NCBI GenBank assembly: GCA_013368375.1
Contig: JAACJP010000011.1
Location: 248,001 to 312,000 of the forward strand
Source: Tricholomella constricta
Taxonomy: Eukaryota > Basidiomycota > Agaricomycetes > Agaricales > Lyophyllaceae
DNA length: 64,000 bases
Direction: 5' to 3'
How positions within the stretch are numbered: the stretch's first letter is position 1; the number at the start of each line of letters is the position of its first letter. This document shows positions 23,383-34,716 of the stretch, in pieces. The position numbers and the translations under genes are program-made. The notes beneath the pieces are model-generated. The model was not told the origin of the DNA and ran no database searches. It saw only the letters and a list, made by a program, of their open reading frames with translations.

Positions 23383-25019
23383 CGTCGCTGATCATGAGCG
23401 TTGGTAGGTGATTCCTGGCCCGGGTGATTCTCGGATGTCAGATCCTGTAGCGATAGCGTGTTTACTCACGGTCACAACGCTACACGAGTTTGCGGGGTGT
23501 AGTCAGAGTCTCAGGAAGGAACAGGGATATGGATGGATGGATGGATGGATAAGTAGATTCTAGGACAATCCTAGGATTCGGGAAACTCTGTAACTAGAGA
23601 CATATCCTTCCGCACCTTTATAATTGAATACAACCATCTACACTTCAGACATACGCGTCGTACAATCCTACAGGCGAACCCTCTGGTATCGACAGACTTT
23701 CTCTCAGACTTTCTCTCAGGCTCTGTTGCCCTTGAAATGTTTTTCTTAGCTGTGCCTCGAGGACTCTTCTTTCCTTCAAGTCAACGCTGCCAATCCTAAA
23801 ACCGCACATCGAAACTTTGATTTCCATTTATCTACCAGCCAAGTCTCTGGCACAATTTTTGTTAGTAGAAGGCAAATATTCAACACGCCGCTTCTGGGCC
23901 TCAGCCAGTGCAGCACCAACCGTGTGCACTGCTCATTCTGGAGAAGCTCTCAAGGCTCTCCAGAAACTTGAAAGACTGGAGTCTCCTCAGACACTAGACT
24001 GCGGTCCATTGGTTATATCGCCGCTACCAAACTTACACACCTCAGGCTACGGCATCAAGTATGCAGCGTCCACCCATGGAAGTACTTTGTTGCGACCTTG
24101 GACTCGGATGGCAGTGACTGAGATACCGAACAAATTACGCTTACTTTGTCCCGCAGTTCTTCGCTTCTGTGAACACTGGGTCCCTTCATAAACTCGTTAG
24201 CTTTCGGGTCAACCAATCACTGCTTGCACACCAGCAGGGCCCGGTCCCTAGATGTCGTGGGCCCGTTAAAAGTCGAGTCCTTCGCTGTCTCCGAATTGTG
24301 GACCCCGGATGACAACGACGATTGAAAGCTCAGAAGTCTGCCGCTGTCCTATAGGTGGTACTGTATAATCTGGAATGCCTTTCGTGCGAGCTGCTCCTAG
24401 CTGCTGTCGAAGTTATCATTCTGGCGGCTGGTGCTGTATCGAGGTTCTTCGGTCCGCACTGGAGGCCTCTGACCAATCCTGAGACGGCCACCACATTTAA
24501 CCGAGAACTGGGAGCTCAGAAAAATAGTCAGCTCGCTCCTCACTGGTAACATGGACGGCAGAAGCGCCACGCAATCGTCTCCTCGGTAGAAAATATGGGG
24601 AAAAGCCGTATCATTCTCGAAATGTCGAAGCTTTCGGGATGGGTTGGGAGGGCTCACTGTCTGTACCTCAATGTTGTAAAGGGTTGACTCCAACGAGTCA
24701 AAGCAGAACACTCATCAATCTATAGAATAAGGATTCTATTTTGCGGAGGCGATTTTCCTGCTTTATGTGTTGATGGGAACTGACAGAATCTTTCGAGAAT
24801 CTTTCGTTTCCCGATGTGTACTTGAAGGACGCGATAGAAATTGTATGTGGAGATATAGAGTACAGATATATTTGACAGCATGAAAAAATGCGATAAGAGG
24901 CTTTACTGGACTTGAAATTCTCGCAAACGTGAGCGACTTCCTTCTTCACTTTTCGTCGGCCGGCAACGTCCAGCACCATTCAACGGCCAAAGCTCATAGC
25001 TGTGGGATGATCTCCCCGA
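23383..25019. other. gene-poor spacer with GGAT microsatellite
   Basis: A (GGAT)n run of about five units lies at 23530-23552, upstream of the F-box-like gene. Beyond it several frames of 60-120 codons exist on both strands without order or family resemblance. A short direct duplication, about 14 bp (GACTTTCTCTCAGG-type), is seen at about 23695-23722. I call no gene. Confidence 0.4.
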
Positions 25020-25320
25020 TCACTTCCTTTCGGCTTCAGCAATGGTCAGCGCCCGCGAGGGAAACGCAATCCGCGCCTCACCTACCATCATTCTTGTGCC
25101 GGTTTTCCACATCGCGGTAGCCCCACCAGTACGCGAGGCTGGTAAGAGCAGTGAGCGCTGCTACGCCCAGTATCTTGGACGAAGGGTCAGTGGGTAAATC
25201 TCGACAAATGCACGTAAGAGCACCCACGATGTTATTGTTGTTCCCGCGCGGCCCTGCGCCGCCCATGAATCTGTTTGCGTTCGCGCCCATTTGTTGGCGG
25301 ACGAGAGTGCGTCGCAGCAT
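25020..25320 (-). CDS. tiny single-TM protein, probably mitochondrial
   Basis: The frame from 25320 starts MLRRTLVRQQMGANANRFMG, a basic amphipathic leader like a mitochondrial presequence, then GNNNNI. A 54-nt GT..AG segment with a CTGAC branch site (about 25156-25209) can be removed in frame, joining to ILGVAALTALTSLAYWWGY, a single hydrophobic helix, and VENRHKNDAERK after a second 52-nt intron at 25034-25085. The spliced protein is about 64 residues. Without the first splice it is about 82. The layout (leader, one helix, charged tail) suits small inner-membrane subunits or assembly factors, but I cannot name it. Confidence 0.6.
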
Positions 25321-25626
25321 AGTTCAAAAGTAGTTAGTGTGGTGTGCGTCTGTGCGAGTAGATTATGTGGGAAATGTTTCAATCCTATAGGAACTGAGAC
25401 AGGCTCGGCGCGTTATATAGGCGCGCGTGGGCACCGACGTCATCATTGACTATTTTTGGCCCCCCGTTGGTCTGGCCACTTCTACAAGACGTTCGGGACG
25501 TTTGTAGCGTAGATGTAAAAGTTGCCTCCGGAGAGTTGACAGAACAATTCTACAACAGCAAAGAAAGACGAAATTGAGAGCGATTAAATAGCTTGAAAAT
25601 AGGCGATAGCAGTAGCAGGTCTAGAA

Positions 25627-27250
25627 TCACAAGAATCGGTTTGAGGACAGCTCTAATCCTTTTGCCATCCGAAGCATAACAATGTTTGAGCTCAAGCTCG
25701 AGAACTGGTGGGAGGAGAAACAATATCAGTGACATGAGACACATAAACCAGAATGTCACGTACACCATTCCCCACAAACACCTCCGCCCTCTCCGCAATG
25801 GCCATATCTACCGCCATTGCAACATAATTCTGCGCTGCATCAAGCTCTAGATCATGACTACTCCGTAAATCATCCCAACCGTCCTCCTGCAACGCCTCCT
25901 TCAGCCCATTCAGCCACCACCCCCACGCATTCGTCAGGACATACACCCTCCTCAAACCCAAATGCTCCTTCCGCAACGCCCGCAGCCGCTCCACCAGCTG
26001 CTCGACCGTCGGCAGGCAGTGCTCCATGTAATAGTCGTTGTACGCCTCGCTTTTGAACTCGTACGGCGTCGGATCGAACTTGTCCGGCAGCGCAGGGAGC
26101 TGGTTGAGGCCGTTATAGCGGGCCTGCCACCCAGCGAGACGCGGACAATGCCGCCTGTAGTCGCCGCGGCGGAGGTGCAGCGCAACGAGGCCCGGAAGCG
26201 TCGCATTCGATGAGACGTCGTAGAGGGCCTTCGCGGACGCGGGCTGGAACACAGGGAAGTTGCGCAGGACGGCGGACTGGACGAGTGGCGACCAGAGGTA
26301 GTCTGTCAGAATGGGCGACGTGGATATCCCCGGCCACAGGGAGACTACACGGTCACTATCGAAGAAACTAGAAGCGTCAGGTGCGATAAAAGGGGCAGGA
26401 AGTCCGATCAGAGAGCCTGGGTGCGATGTGCAGAGGATGGGGGGCCACTCACGGAAAGTCGAAGATGACTTTTTCGCTGGAGTCGATTTCGACACATTCG
26501 TCGAGCACGTCTTGGAGGCGGGTGACCCACCAATCGAGAATGACACTGCCTTGGGCATCGTTTGGCGTGTCTTTTGAGCTGATGGTGCGGCGCTTTTCAG
26601 GCGGGCACACGGACTCCCAGAATTCGGCGCTGATAGCGGTGGAGTGTGGCATGGGCCCACCCGCGGTTGGTCCGGATATAAAGGCGTTCAGAGGTATCCT
26701 TGCGGGGCGTAATGCAAAGTCGTAGAGCGTGTAGGGGAAGGGCGAATGGGACCAGACGTAGTCCTCGAAGACGAAGGAGCGGTTGGACATGTATGCCACA
26801 TAGTGCATGAGGAGTCTGCAGCGCCAACCACGTCAATTTACTTGACATTTACGTTTGGTTGAAGACGTACGCTTCCTGAAGAACGTTGTTCAGCCCATGA
26901 CCCCATATGTGGTCAGGGAAACGCAAATAAGACCTGTGCTCCGATAAGGCCTGGGTAACATTGTGTTGTGGGAGGTGCCGCTCAAATACGCGAATATCCT
27001 TATAGCTGGGGGGTATTCCTGACCACAGAACGCCGATAGCCAGCATCACGGGTATCAACGCGACGAATAGGATAATCCGGCGCAGTGTAATATGGTGCAG
27101 GCATGCTTGGAGTCTGGAGGGGCGTCTGCGTGCTGCACCATTCACACGAGGTATAGATTCTTCAGTCGCGAGAAGCTCGTAGTCCTCCTCAGGATACCGC
27201 CGGTCTGGGCTGGCCATGAGTCTGCGTGAGATTCCGCGCCATAGGTCCAT
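25627..27250 (-). CDS. type II membrane glycosyltransferase, O-fucosyltransferase-like
   Basis: Four exons. An N-terminal cytoplasmic tail precedes one membrane anchor (IILFVALIPVMLAIGVLW), then a lumenal domain. Visible hallmarks are the GHGLNN text near the start of the lumenal part, the LHLRRGDY..HCP loop that resembles the GDP-fucose-binding LRRGD region of PF10250-type proteins, VYVLTNAW and the ending FVGNGFSSLSSNIVMLRMA, which splicing over 61 nt (about 25697-25757) restores. The expected reaction is transfer of fucose, or a related sugar, to protein in the Golgi. The acceptor is unknown. An alternative start is Met at 27217. The 5' end faces a gene-poor region. Confidence 0.8.
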
Positions 27251-28365
27251 AGAAACGGCGACACGGTTCCACTCGATGCCCGCTGCGTCCTCGGGGCCGT
27301 TGCTTCAGAGTTCCACAGAGACCTCGAATTCAGAAGAGAAACGAAAGCCTGAGGCAGTTGGAAAGCATGAAAAAAATAAGATAATCCAACCGTTACTGTC
27401 GGAGACGAGGTGCAAACGAGCGTCATCAAATCCAATTTGTAGTAAATTGTACAAATATTTCCAAAACATTTATCCTCACGACTTCACACTTGCCGCAGTC
27501 TACGGGCATCCGCAGTGACCCGCAGCGTTTCACCGCAGTTACTTTGCTGCGTCCCTTACCCATCTAGCTACAATTGGCAGCCATGTCCTGAACTGAACCT
27601 CTCACTGGCACTGATTTTTGCGCAGGTCGCAATATCACGGGGCAACGGCAATGAACGACACCCTGCCAACAGCTTTTACGTATTCTCGCGCCATGAAAAT
27701 CAGCGAAGGACAAAGATAGCTGCGGCAGTTATCTGTAGAGTTAGATGGTCAGATGCTGAGGGTGTGGCACCCGTTCGAGTCTCAGTCCAGGATGGTGGAT
27801 CGAACGCAAGGCGTCTGGCCGCTCGTCCGAGTCTCCCGTCGACACGGTTCGCTTGCAGTTTCGAACCAGCGAAACTCAGCGGCTCGAGAAGCGGTGCGCA
27901 CATGCTAGAGCTCCCAACAAGTTGATAAACTCACCACGGCCCCTTCAAGAGTATTGCTACAGTCATGATATATTGATCAAGCTCTAGAGTCGCAGTTATT
28001 GCACCGCCGTACGCATGAATATCCGAGGTGTAACACTATGGTCTAGACACAACCTGAGGACATGCACCTGGTCTGGTAATCAATTGAAATACGGGACCGC
28101 ACTTCTAAGTTCTCTGGGTCTTCATGTCAACTATTACAACTCAGCGGCTCGGACGTATGGTCTAAGCCCAAATCCCTTTCCCAATAAAGGTGATCGTCTG
28201 GAGGCTCATATCCATCTCCCATGCGCTGCGCTTCCAATGAAGTCATCGATGCGTCTATTCGCAACGGGGTTTTACATCTCAGCGGCGTATCGAATCGGGT
28301 GAGCACACTGTCAAACTTACCTCGAGGTCTTAATAAAGACCATCGTCGTTAGACTCATCATTTCC
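27251..28365. other. spacer, nothing supported
   Basis: Short frames only. A stretch at about 27727-27800 looks a little like tRNA box A and box B but does not fold as a tRNA. Confidence 0.4.
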
Positions 28366-29421
28366 TCACACGAACGCTTTTACAAAGAAGTCCTCAGTAC
28401 GCGACTCAAACGTTGCCTTGAAGGCTTTCGGTCTGGAACGCACCTCTCCGATATCGACGAGCTCGAGGTTCAGAAGCCCCCTCCACAAACATTCCAGGCG
28501 ACGCATTGAATGTAGGACGCCGATGGTTCTTTGAGGGTCCAACCTAGCAGCTCGAACATTGTAATGCCCGCGAAGCAAGCTTAAGCCTAACCTTTGCTTT
28601 CCCCACAGTCAATAAAATGACATTCGACCTTCATGCCCGAGTCACTTCCGATACCGATGAAGCCATCGATCCCAACCAATGCCCCGGTGCAGCTCATCAT
28701 CGTCTTTTGTGTACTCATCATGCCCATTCCAGGTTCGGAAACTATATCTCCCGATGTCGCTGAGATCTAGGGATGGAAGCCCACGACACCGCACTACAGG
28801 TTCAGGTTGGCCCCTTCCTCCCGCCCCACGCAACGGTTGCAACGCTGATCAAGTCTCAACCGGCGTCCATCCCCACATCAAATCGCCGAAAAGGGATCTG
28901 GTTATCCCTGCAACTCTGGTTCACTTAGGCCCTCCACGGCGACTTTTTTATATGCCTGGCCTGCCATTGATTATTGAATGGATGAATGTGCTGGCGTCGC
29001 GGTTGCGGTGGCACACTCTTCGCCTCGCCTCAGCGGCGCCCGTCCGACATCAAGACCATAAGGACAGGCGCAGGCTCAGGTTTACGCGAACCTGAGTTCT
29101 GCTGATTGTTCGTTTGCGCGCAGAAGCACCTACTTCAGACACTTAGAGATGCCAAGGTTGGGCTCTAGCGAGGAAAAAGGCATTCAACCTTCCGAACGTG
29201 TGCGTGCGTTTCTGGAAGGAGGAGTTGTCGCTGAATGTTGGGATGCGATTCAGACGCGGTGGATCAGTACGAGAGGTACTGGCGGGGCGGGCTTGGTGGA
29301 GATGGGGATGGGGTTGAGGTCAGGTTCTTGCGCTTTGCGCGGGTGCATTCACGTTCTGCCAATGCCATCGCCAAGGGGGCTCTTGTCCATCGTTTCGATC
29401 AATGAAGAGCGCGAGCTATAG
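28366..29421. other. possible decayed F-box/LRR-like sequence
   Basis: Minus-strand pieces such as LECLWRGLLNLELVDIGEV (about 28450-28510) and GLPSLDLSDIGRYSFRTWN (about 28720-28780) have the leucine-spaced look of the F-box-like proteins elsewhere in the window, but they lie in different frames with stops between and no F-box start was found. It may be a relic, or simply chance. Confidence 0.25.
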
Positions 29422-32191
29422 TGACGTCACTCGAAGGGAAGGGTCGACCCGGAGCCCTCTTCAGCTCCCCCTTCATTCCCAGGCAGCGTAAGATGAGTTC
29501 CTATTCTATCTATACTATACAGCTGGTCCTTCAGGCTTCACTTCTGATGGGGCCAGGGGATGGCAGTTCTCAGATGACAGAGAAACCATCCAGCATGATG
29601 CGTTGCGGGACATCCAACTTCCAAGCAGATACCCTCGAATCTCCACTGCTGTCAGAACCCATCACGAATCCCTGGATAGACAAGGGTTGGCCATGGTGAT
29701 GTCATTTTCCTTCCTTCGGCCCACGCACGTTCGTGATTTGTGCACTCCGCCTGGAGCGGTAGCAACGCGAACCCCAGCACCGTGGTAAACGAATAGAGAT
29801 CATGTCAAAAACCCAACGACACGCACCCTTAAAAAAAAAAAAGAAGATCTGGCGAAACATGGGAAAAAAAGATAAACGGGAACAGGACGTCAGTCAGTTC
29901 ATATCGAAACGATAACGATCGCGAGGCAAGTGCCCCCCTCTCAGCGATCTCTTTTGATTTGGTTTGACGTTATATTGTGTTGTGGCTTCTTCTCGCGCGA
30001 TCGGCTTCTTCCCTTGCTTTCGTCTGACCGCCTAACGAGTCGTGGATTGGCCTCAATTTGCTTTTGGAGGGACGATCGACATTTACGCGCCTCGTCACGC
30101 GCATGGCGCCGAATCTCACATGATGCCCGTCCCGAATATAAACTGGACGGCGCGCCTTGCATCGCCAAGTGCCTGGACGACAATTGAAAACATGCTTGCC
30201 ACACAGTCACAGTTACAATTACAGAAACAGTGCCTAACGGGCGGGCATAGGGTGGGCTTCGCCCCAAGGATGACCCCAACCGTCCATGGGCACACGGGTA
30301 CACGTTACTCACACACACCCCACTATTGAATTGCGAGACGAATCTTGATCGACCACCACCACTGCACTGCCCTTTTTGGGGTCTGCTGCTCTGGGAATAG
30401 GACTCGGAATGTGCCATACCGGTCGGGTGGGCAGGGTGTTTTCTCACTGGCCGGGTCTCTATAAGTCAGTAACTTTATTTTTTTATGTGCCATCTCAATC
30501 GACACATCCCACCTATAGATGGATGGTGGGATGGCCCTTGCCAACCCTGGTGATCTGTGCCTGTCCTTTCAATTACATCGTGGGTACATGGAAGGGAAGG
30601 AAGGAAGGTTAAGGAAGGAAGGAGAACAAGTTATTTCTGTCCAGTTGTCGTCCCAGGCTGGGAATAGATTGCTTTTCAATTTGGGGGCACACGCAGGACG
30701 ATCGGGGAATCAAGACTGCCGGGTGGGCGCTCGTGTAGGGATGGATGGATGGGATGGATGGATGATGATGATGATGATAATAATAATATTATAGAACAGA
30801 ACTTAGTACCGTACTTGTGCTGCTGCTTTTTATGTATATCCATCCATCTTGCAACACACTCGCGGGTAAAGTGACATATATAGGCGCGCTATATAAATCG
30901 TCGAGCCCGATGCGAATAGCGCGCATTGATATATGTATTTCCAGTAACTATATAATAAAAAGGGAGTGAATTGGATGCGTTTTATGCGCATTGCGGCACG
31001 TCACGATGAGCCAGGATTTTGGCTGGCGCACTGGCAGGAGCATGTGTGAGGCCGCTCGCTGCTCGCAAGAGATCGCGTGAACAGGATTGGCTGGTCGGGT
31101 ACTGGCTGACGTCAGAAAACGCGTCATCCCCCTCCTCCTCCTCCTCCATGTAGCTCCATGTAGGGCTTCGACTCTTCTTCTGTTTATCTTCCCTGACGGT
31201 GACGACACCCTCCATCTCTTCCCTGATCGAATCGAATCGAAGTTAGAGAGGCTGGGGTTGCTGTCGACTGAAGCTTACAATATAGATGCTCATGTCATTA
31301 TTGAATGCATAGTCCGATGATGGTGCATGCATGATACATGGTGCATGATGCATATGACGATGAATGTCAGTGATGCATCACATGTATATGGAATTTGAAT
31401 TGAATGCGATAAATTATATGCGTATGGCTAGCGTTCTAATAGACTAGAATAATCCTGCTATGATGACGACGACGATGATGACAATGACAACAACAACAAC
31501 AAGAAACCCTGAGACGATAGATAGATAGATAGTTGAGATGCAGTGGACACTGAGGCCCGAGGGGAACAAAACAAAATACGAAACAAAATGTGTGTGCGTA
31601 GAAGGGTTATAGCATATGGATGTATGTACTAGGTAAATAGAAAAGGGAAAACGGGAAACGGGGTGTAGGTGGGCGGGTGTGTATTAGGTACTGGGTGTAA
31701 CCCATCCCATCCCATGGACCGTTTGTGTGGAGAGGGGGGGTAAACGCCGCCCGGCTAGCGGTGCGACGTCGGCGGACTTGGACTTGTCTGCTCAACATTC
31801 TTCCCTTGATTAATCAACTTCCAAGTTTGTCTGTATGCCCGAGGCAGTGCGGTGCTTCGAGGCTGCCCGACGTATCGATGCGTTGGCAAGGGGGTGAAGT
31901 AGTGGTCCATGCAAAACGCAGGCACGCAAGGGCTTTGTGTGCAGTGGTCCTAAGGCCCGGCCTGGACGGGCGGGACACTGGCACCGGCACCGGCAGAGCA
32001 GCAGCACAGCGCCCGGATAGTGCGGTGCGCATACATAAATAGACAGGGGTGGGTGGTGGAGTGGTGGATTGGCGCGTATGATGATATGACGGGGTGAGGT
32101 ATGAGATGATGGTCGTGAGGGCGACCGGGGTATTTTTTCAAAAAAAGTTGCTTCAGGGTGGCGGGCTGGCTCCCGAGGGGTCGACTGTCCG
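29422..32191. other. gene desert rich in microsatellites
   Basis: About 2.8 kb with no credible gene. Simple repeats include an A run at 29831-29841, an AAGG-type tract at 30591-30632, a GGAT/GAT/TAA compound tract at 30738-30793, CTC repeats near 31132-31147, a GATGAC/CAA tract at 31461-31502, GATA repeats at 31516-31532 and a cluster of ATGCAT words at 31320-31385. The region lies downstream of the 88-residue minus-strand gene and could include a long 3' untranslated region for it. Confidence 0.5.
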
Positions 32192-32515
32192 TTATCTGCG
32201 CGCGATGTACCGCCAGTAGCTAGGGTTGGGGGGCTGATGGACCAACGGGGATGGATGATCAGATGACGGGCGTTGATTGAAGCGGGAAAAGAAAGTGTCA
32301 CGAACCTCGGTGCCGGGTTTCGAGTCATCTGTGGGGGGCACGCAGCGATTAGAGGGGAGGACGAGGTGGGGTGGAGGGGGCTTACGATCTTGGATGCATT
32401 CCCAGATGTCGACACCTCGGCCTCTTGGATCCCAGATGCAGCATTGGCTGTACACTTCCCAGTGGACGTTGATTTCCCAGATCCTGGTTGCGTTGCTTAT
32501 TACTACGCCTGGCAT
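32192..32515 (-). CDS. tryptophan-rich 88-residue protein of unknown function
   Basis: Exons 32515-32386 and 32328-32192 joined over a 57-nt intron give 88 residues beginning MPGVVISNATRIWEINVHW. Five tryptophans are spread through the chain (IWEINVHWE, CCIWDPRG, VDIWECIQD, SYWRYIARR), with three cysteines and a compact polar middle. It has no signal peptide or membrane helix. A minus-strand TATA element lies 111 bp upstream. An upstream Met in the same frame (32620) would fall almost on the TATA box and is unlikely to be used. I recognise no family. In-phase splicing, a fitting TATA and ordered composition argue that this is a real gene in an otherwise empty region. Confidence 0.55.
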   Translation of the reverse strand: MPGVVISNATRIWEINVHWEVYSQCCIWDPRGRGVDIWECIQDRKPPPPHLVLPSNRCVPPTDDSKPGTEVRDTFFSRFNQRPSSDHPSPLVHQPPNPSYWRYIARR

Positions 32516-32625
32516 TTGGATGGTAGAGGGTGGGATGGTAATATGATGGCGGCAGGGCGTGTCGTTCGACGGGGGGCGGGGATTAGTTTTGGTGGGGGAA
32601 GAAGTAGGTGCGGGTTGCAACTGGA

Positions 32626-32632
32626 TTATATA
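32626..32632 (-). promoter_or_regulatory. TATA box of the 88-residue gene
   Basis: Minus strand reads TATATAA, 111 bp before the ATG at 32515. Position suits a core promoter. Confidence 0.5.
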
Positions 32633-33983
32633 GGGCTTGACATGTACATGAGCGGCGCATCCCGTCCGTTTGAGCCAAAAAACACAGCCCTTTGTTACAA
32701 TCTAAATCATCCTCCCCCGGGTTTCCTTTTCCGGCCCCAGATCTGCCTGCGATTATCGGATGAGTTCAATTCCGATCGGGCATCTGTGACAGTAACCCAA
32801 CCCTCGCCCCCATCGTCCTCACAGATGACGATGCCACGCTGAGCTTAATCCTTCGCCAACACCACGGACCCTTACACCTACGGCAAGGCAGGCAAGCAGG
32901 CAGGTGCCTGCTCTCGATGCGGCCGGCTCAGTTCATGCAGGCCGCTCGGCACGGCTCACGGCTCGATATCACCTCGCTGATTATGGCAATATGTGCCCGA
33001 CACAACGGTTACCGAGACAACGACGTCATTAAAATTTTGTGAAAATTACGCCCTTCTGCCTCCTCGGGAACGTGTCAAACGTGCTCACCACGCTTTTTGT
33101 GATATCGTGATAGCGAACCTGCAAGTGCGCACAGGCATGGAAAGACAAAGAGACAATTCAGCCTCCGATGGATAATCTAAACCATCGATAGGGATGCATG
33201 GCTCGCTCGGTAGTTTGACGGAAGTACCCCAAGGACAAATTCAGCTGATTGAAAGAGAGGGATAATGAGAACGGGTTCCTGGTTGGTAAAAGCTCGGAGG
33301 CTGGTAACGGGGCCTCGTTGCTGCCGCGGGCGGCACTGGGGGCGTTTCCATGTTTGTCAGCGGCTTTGCTTTCAAGCTCGAAGCCTAGGTGTTTCTGGGT
33401 TCTCGAACACTGAGGATGGCAGGCTTGTTACATAGTGATGGATCCCTTGGACTGTACGCCGTAATAAAGACGTGTCTGAGAGAGCAAGTACCGAGCTTGT
33501 TGCCCGCTGCTCACGGGCCGATGCGCAACCGGAATTACTGGCAAGCTTATACGGGCGAGATGGACCGGTTACCTCCAGAACCTCGCGTTGGGACCTTGGC
33601 TCACTTCCTAGTGTAAGCATGGTCTGCCTCACTGCGCAGCAGCAGCACCGCACGGCGATGGCCGTTGAATGTTTGGATTTGAAATGAAAGCGGCATGTTG
33701 ATAGAAAAACAAAAACGAGGAACACTGCCTTTTCCAACGATAATAGATGCGGATGCACTGATCATGCCAGGGATGATGTTAAGGATTCACTGATGCTGGA
33801 ACGGCCCTTTTCCTCTACTGCCTCGAGGACGAGGATGGGGAGACGGAAGGTGAAGGTAAACACTGACAAATACCGATGTGTCACCTCCTTTTCTCGTCTG
33901 CGTGCTTGTCAACGGCATTGGTCGTGGCCCAACGACCATAGATCTGATATCCTGAGCAGAAGGAGAAAATTATCACACTTTCG
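32633..33983. other. intergenic between divergent small genes
   Basis: No supported gene. A CRE-like ACGACGTCAT lies at about 33019-33028, and short GGCAGGCAAGCAGGCAGG-type repeats lie at 32886-32903. It should contain the upstream region of the 88-residue gene and that of the 56-residue gene. Confidence 0.4.
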
Positions 33984-34271
33984 ATGATTCCTAAAATCAA
34001 GCTGGATACGCCAAGGCGCATGGTGAGGATTTATTTTTTCCATGTCAACTCCCGCTCCCGTCGCTAACTGATGGCAATTGCAGAGCGCAGGGTTCGCGGG
34101 AGTGCTCCTCGTGGCTGGGGTCACATTTTACATCGCGAAGCAGAAGATAGCGGGAAAGAGGAAAGTGGATCTGGACGAACGTCGTGGTAACGGTGTGTTG
34201 TCACGGCCTGCCATGCGAGTCTCTTTCTTACCTCCTTTTTAGGACGGTTGACTGATCGCGTCGACGTTTAA
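33984..34271 (+). CDS. 56-residue single-TM protein, DUF4748-like
   Basis: Three exons (33984-34022, 34084-34186, 34243-34271) give MIPKIKLDTPRRM, then SAGFAGVLLVAGVTFYIAKQ, then KIAGKRKVDLDERRGRLTDRVDV. The single helix followed by an A-K-x-x-I element and basic residues resembles the small fungal mitochondrial DUF4748 proteins, an assignment from memory of the pattern only. Introns of 61 and 56 nt have canonical ends and keep phase. The TAA stop (34269-34271) falls inside the first unit of a 20-bp tandem repeat, so the repeat array forms the start of the 3' untranslated region and may have set the C-terminus. Confidence 0.55.
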
Positions 34272-34397
34272 ACGAACGCGTTGACGTTTCACCGAACGCG
34301 TTGACGTTTCACCGAACGCGTTGACGTTTCACCGAACGCGTTAATGGTTTAACGGCGCGTTTTTAACGACTTAACGGCGCGTTTCTAACGACTTAAC
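34254..34397. repeat. two adjacent tandem arrays, ACGCGT-bearing
   Basis: Five head-to-tail units at exact 20-bp spacing start at 34254, 34274, 34294, 34314 and 34334. Units two to four are identical (GAACGCGTTGACGTTTCACC), the first and last are diverged. Directly after come two 22-bp units at 34354 and 34376 that differ at one base and start GGCGCGTTT, ending in ACGACTTAAC. Units two to five contain the palindrome AACGCGTT, whose core ACGCGT is the MCB box bound by MBF in fungi. The array lies between the stop of the 56-residue gene and the start of the gene at 34717. Confidence 0.9.
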
Positions 34398-34716
34398 GAC
34401 GTGATGACTATTTCGATCGCGTCGAGGCAGGATCGATAGGGGAGGTCGGGGAATGTGTCAGGATCGGTAGTACGTCGATATCGTTGATTGGGACCGGCGT
34501 TGTCTCCACGAAAACCGCTAGAACTTCGAAAACGTCGAAAATGTCTCGGATAATGGGGGACTGAGGAAAATCAAGCTTTTGCAAAGTCTATGCCGGCAAT
34601 GGAGGAGATGATCTGCCGTGCGTCGCGTCTCACTTTTTCCTTGTTCTCATCTTGCACGTTCGCAACCGGTCACATTCATCCTTCTTGCTTAATCTTATCC
34701 CATTTCTCTACTCGTT

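Noticed and set aside
27727..27815. Possible tRNA (TAGATGGTCAGATG and CCGTTCGAGTCTC words)
   Set aside because: T-stem halves are not complementary and no acceptor stem is found.
31810..32415. 201-codon minus-strand frame overlapping the 88-residue gene
   Set aside because: It is a shadow in another frame of the spliced small gene and its flank, with Pro/His-rich random composition.
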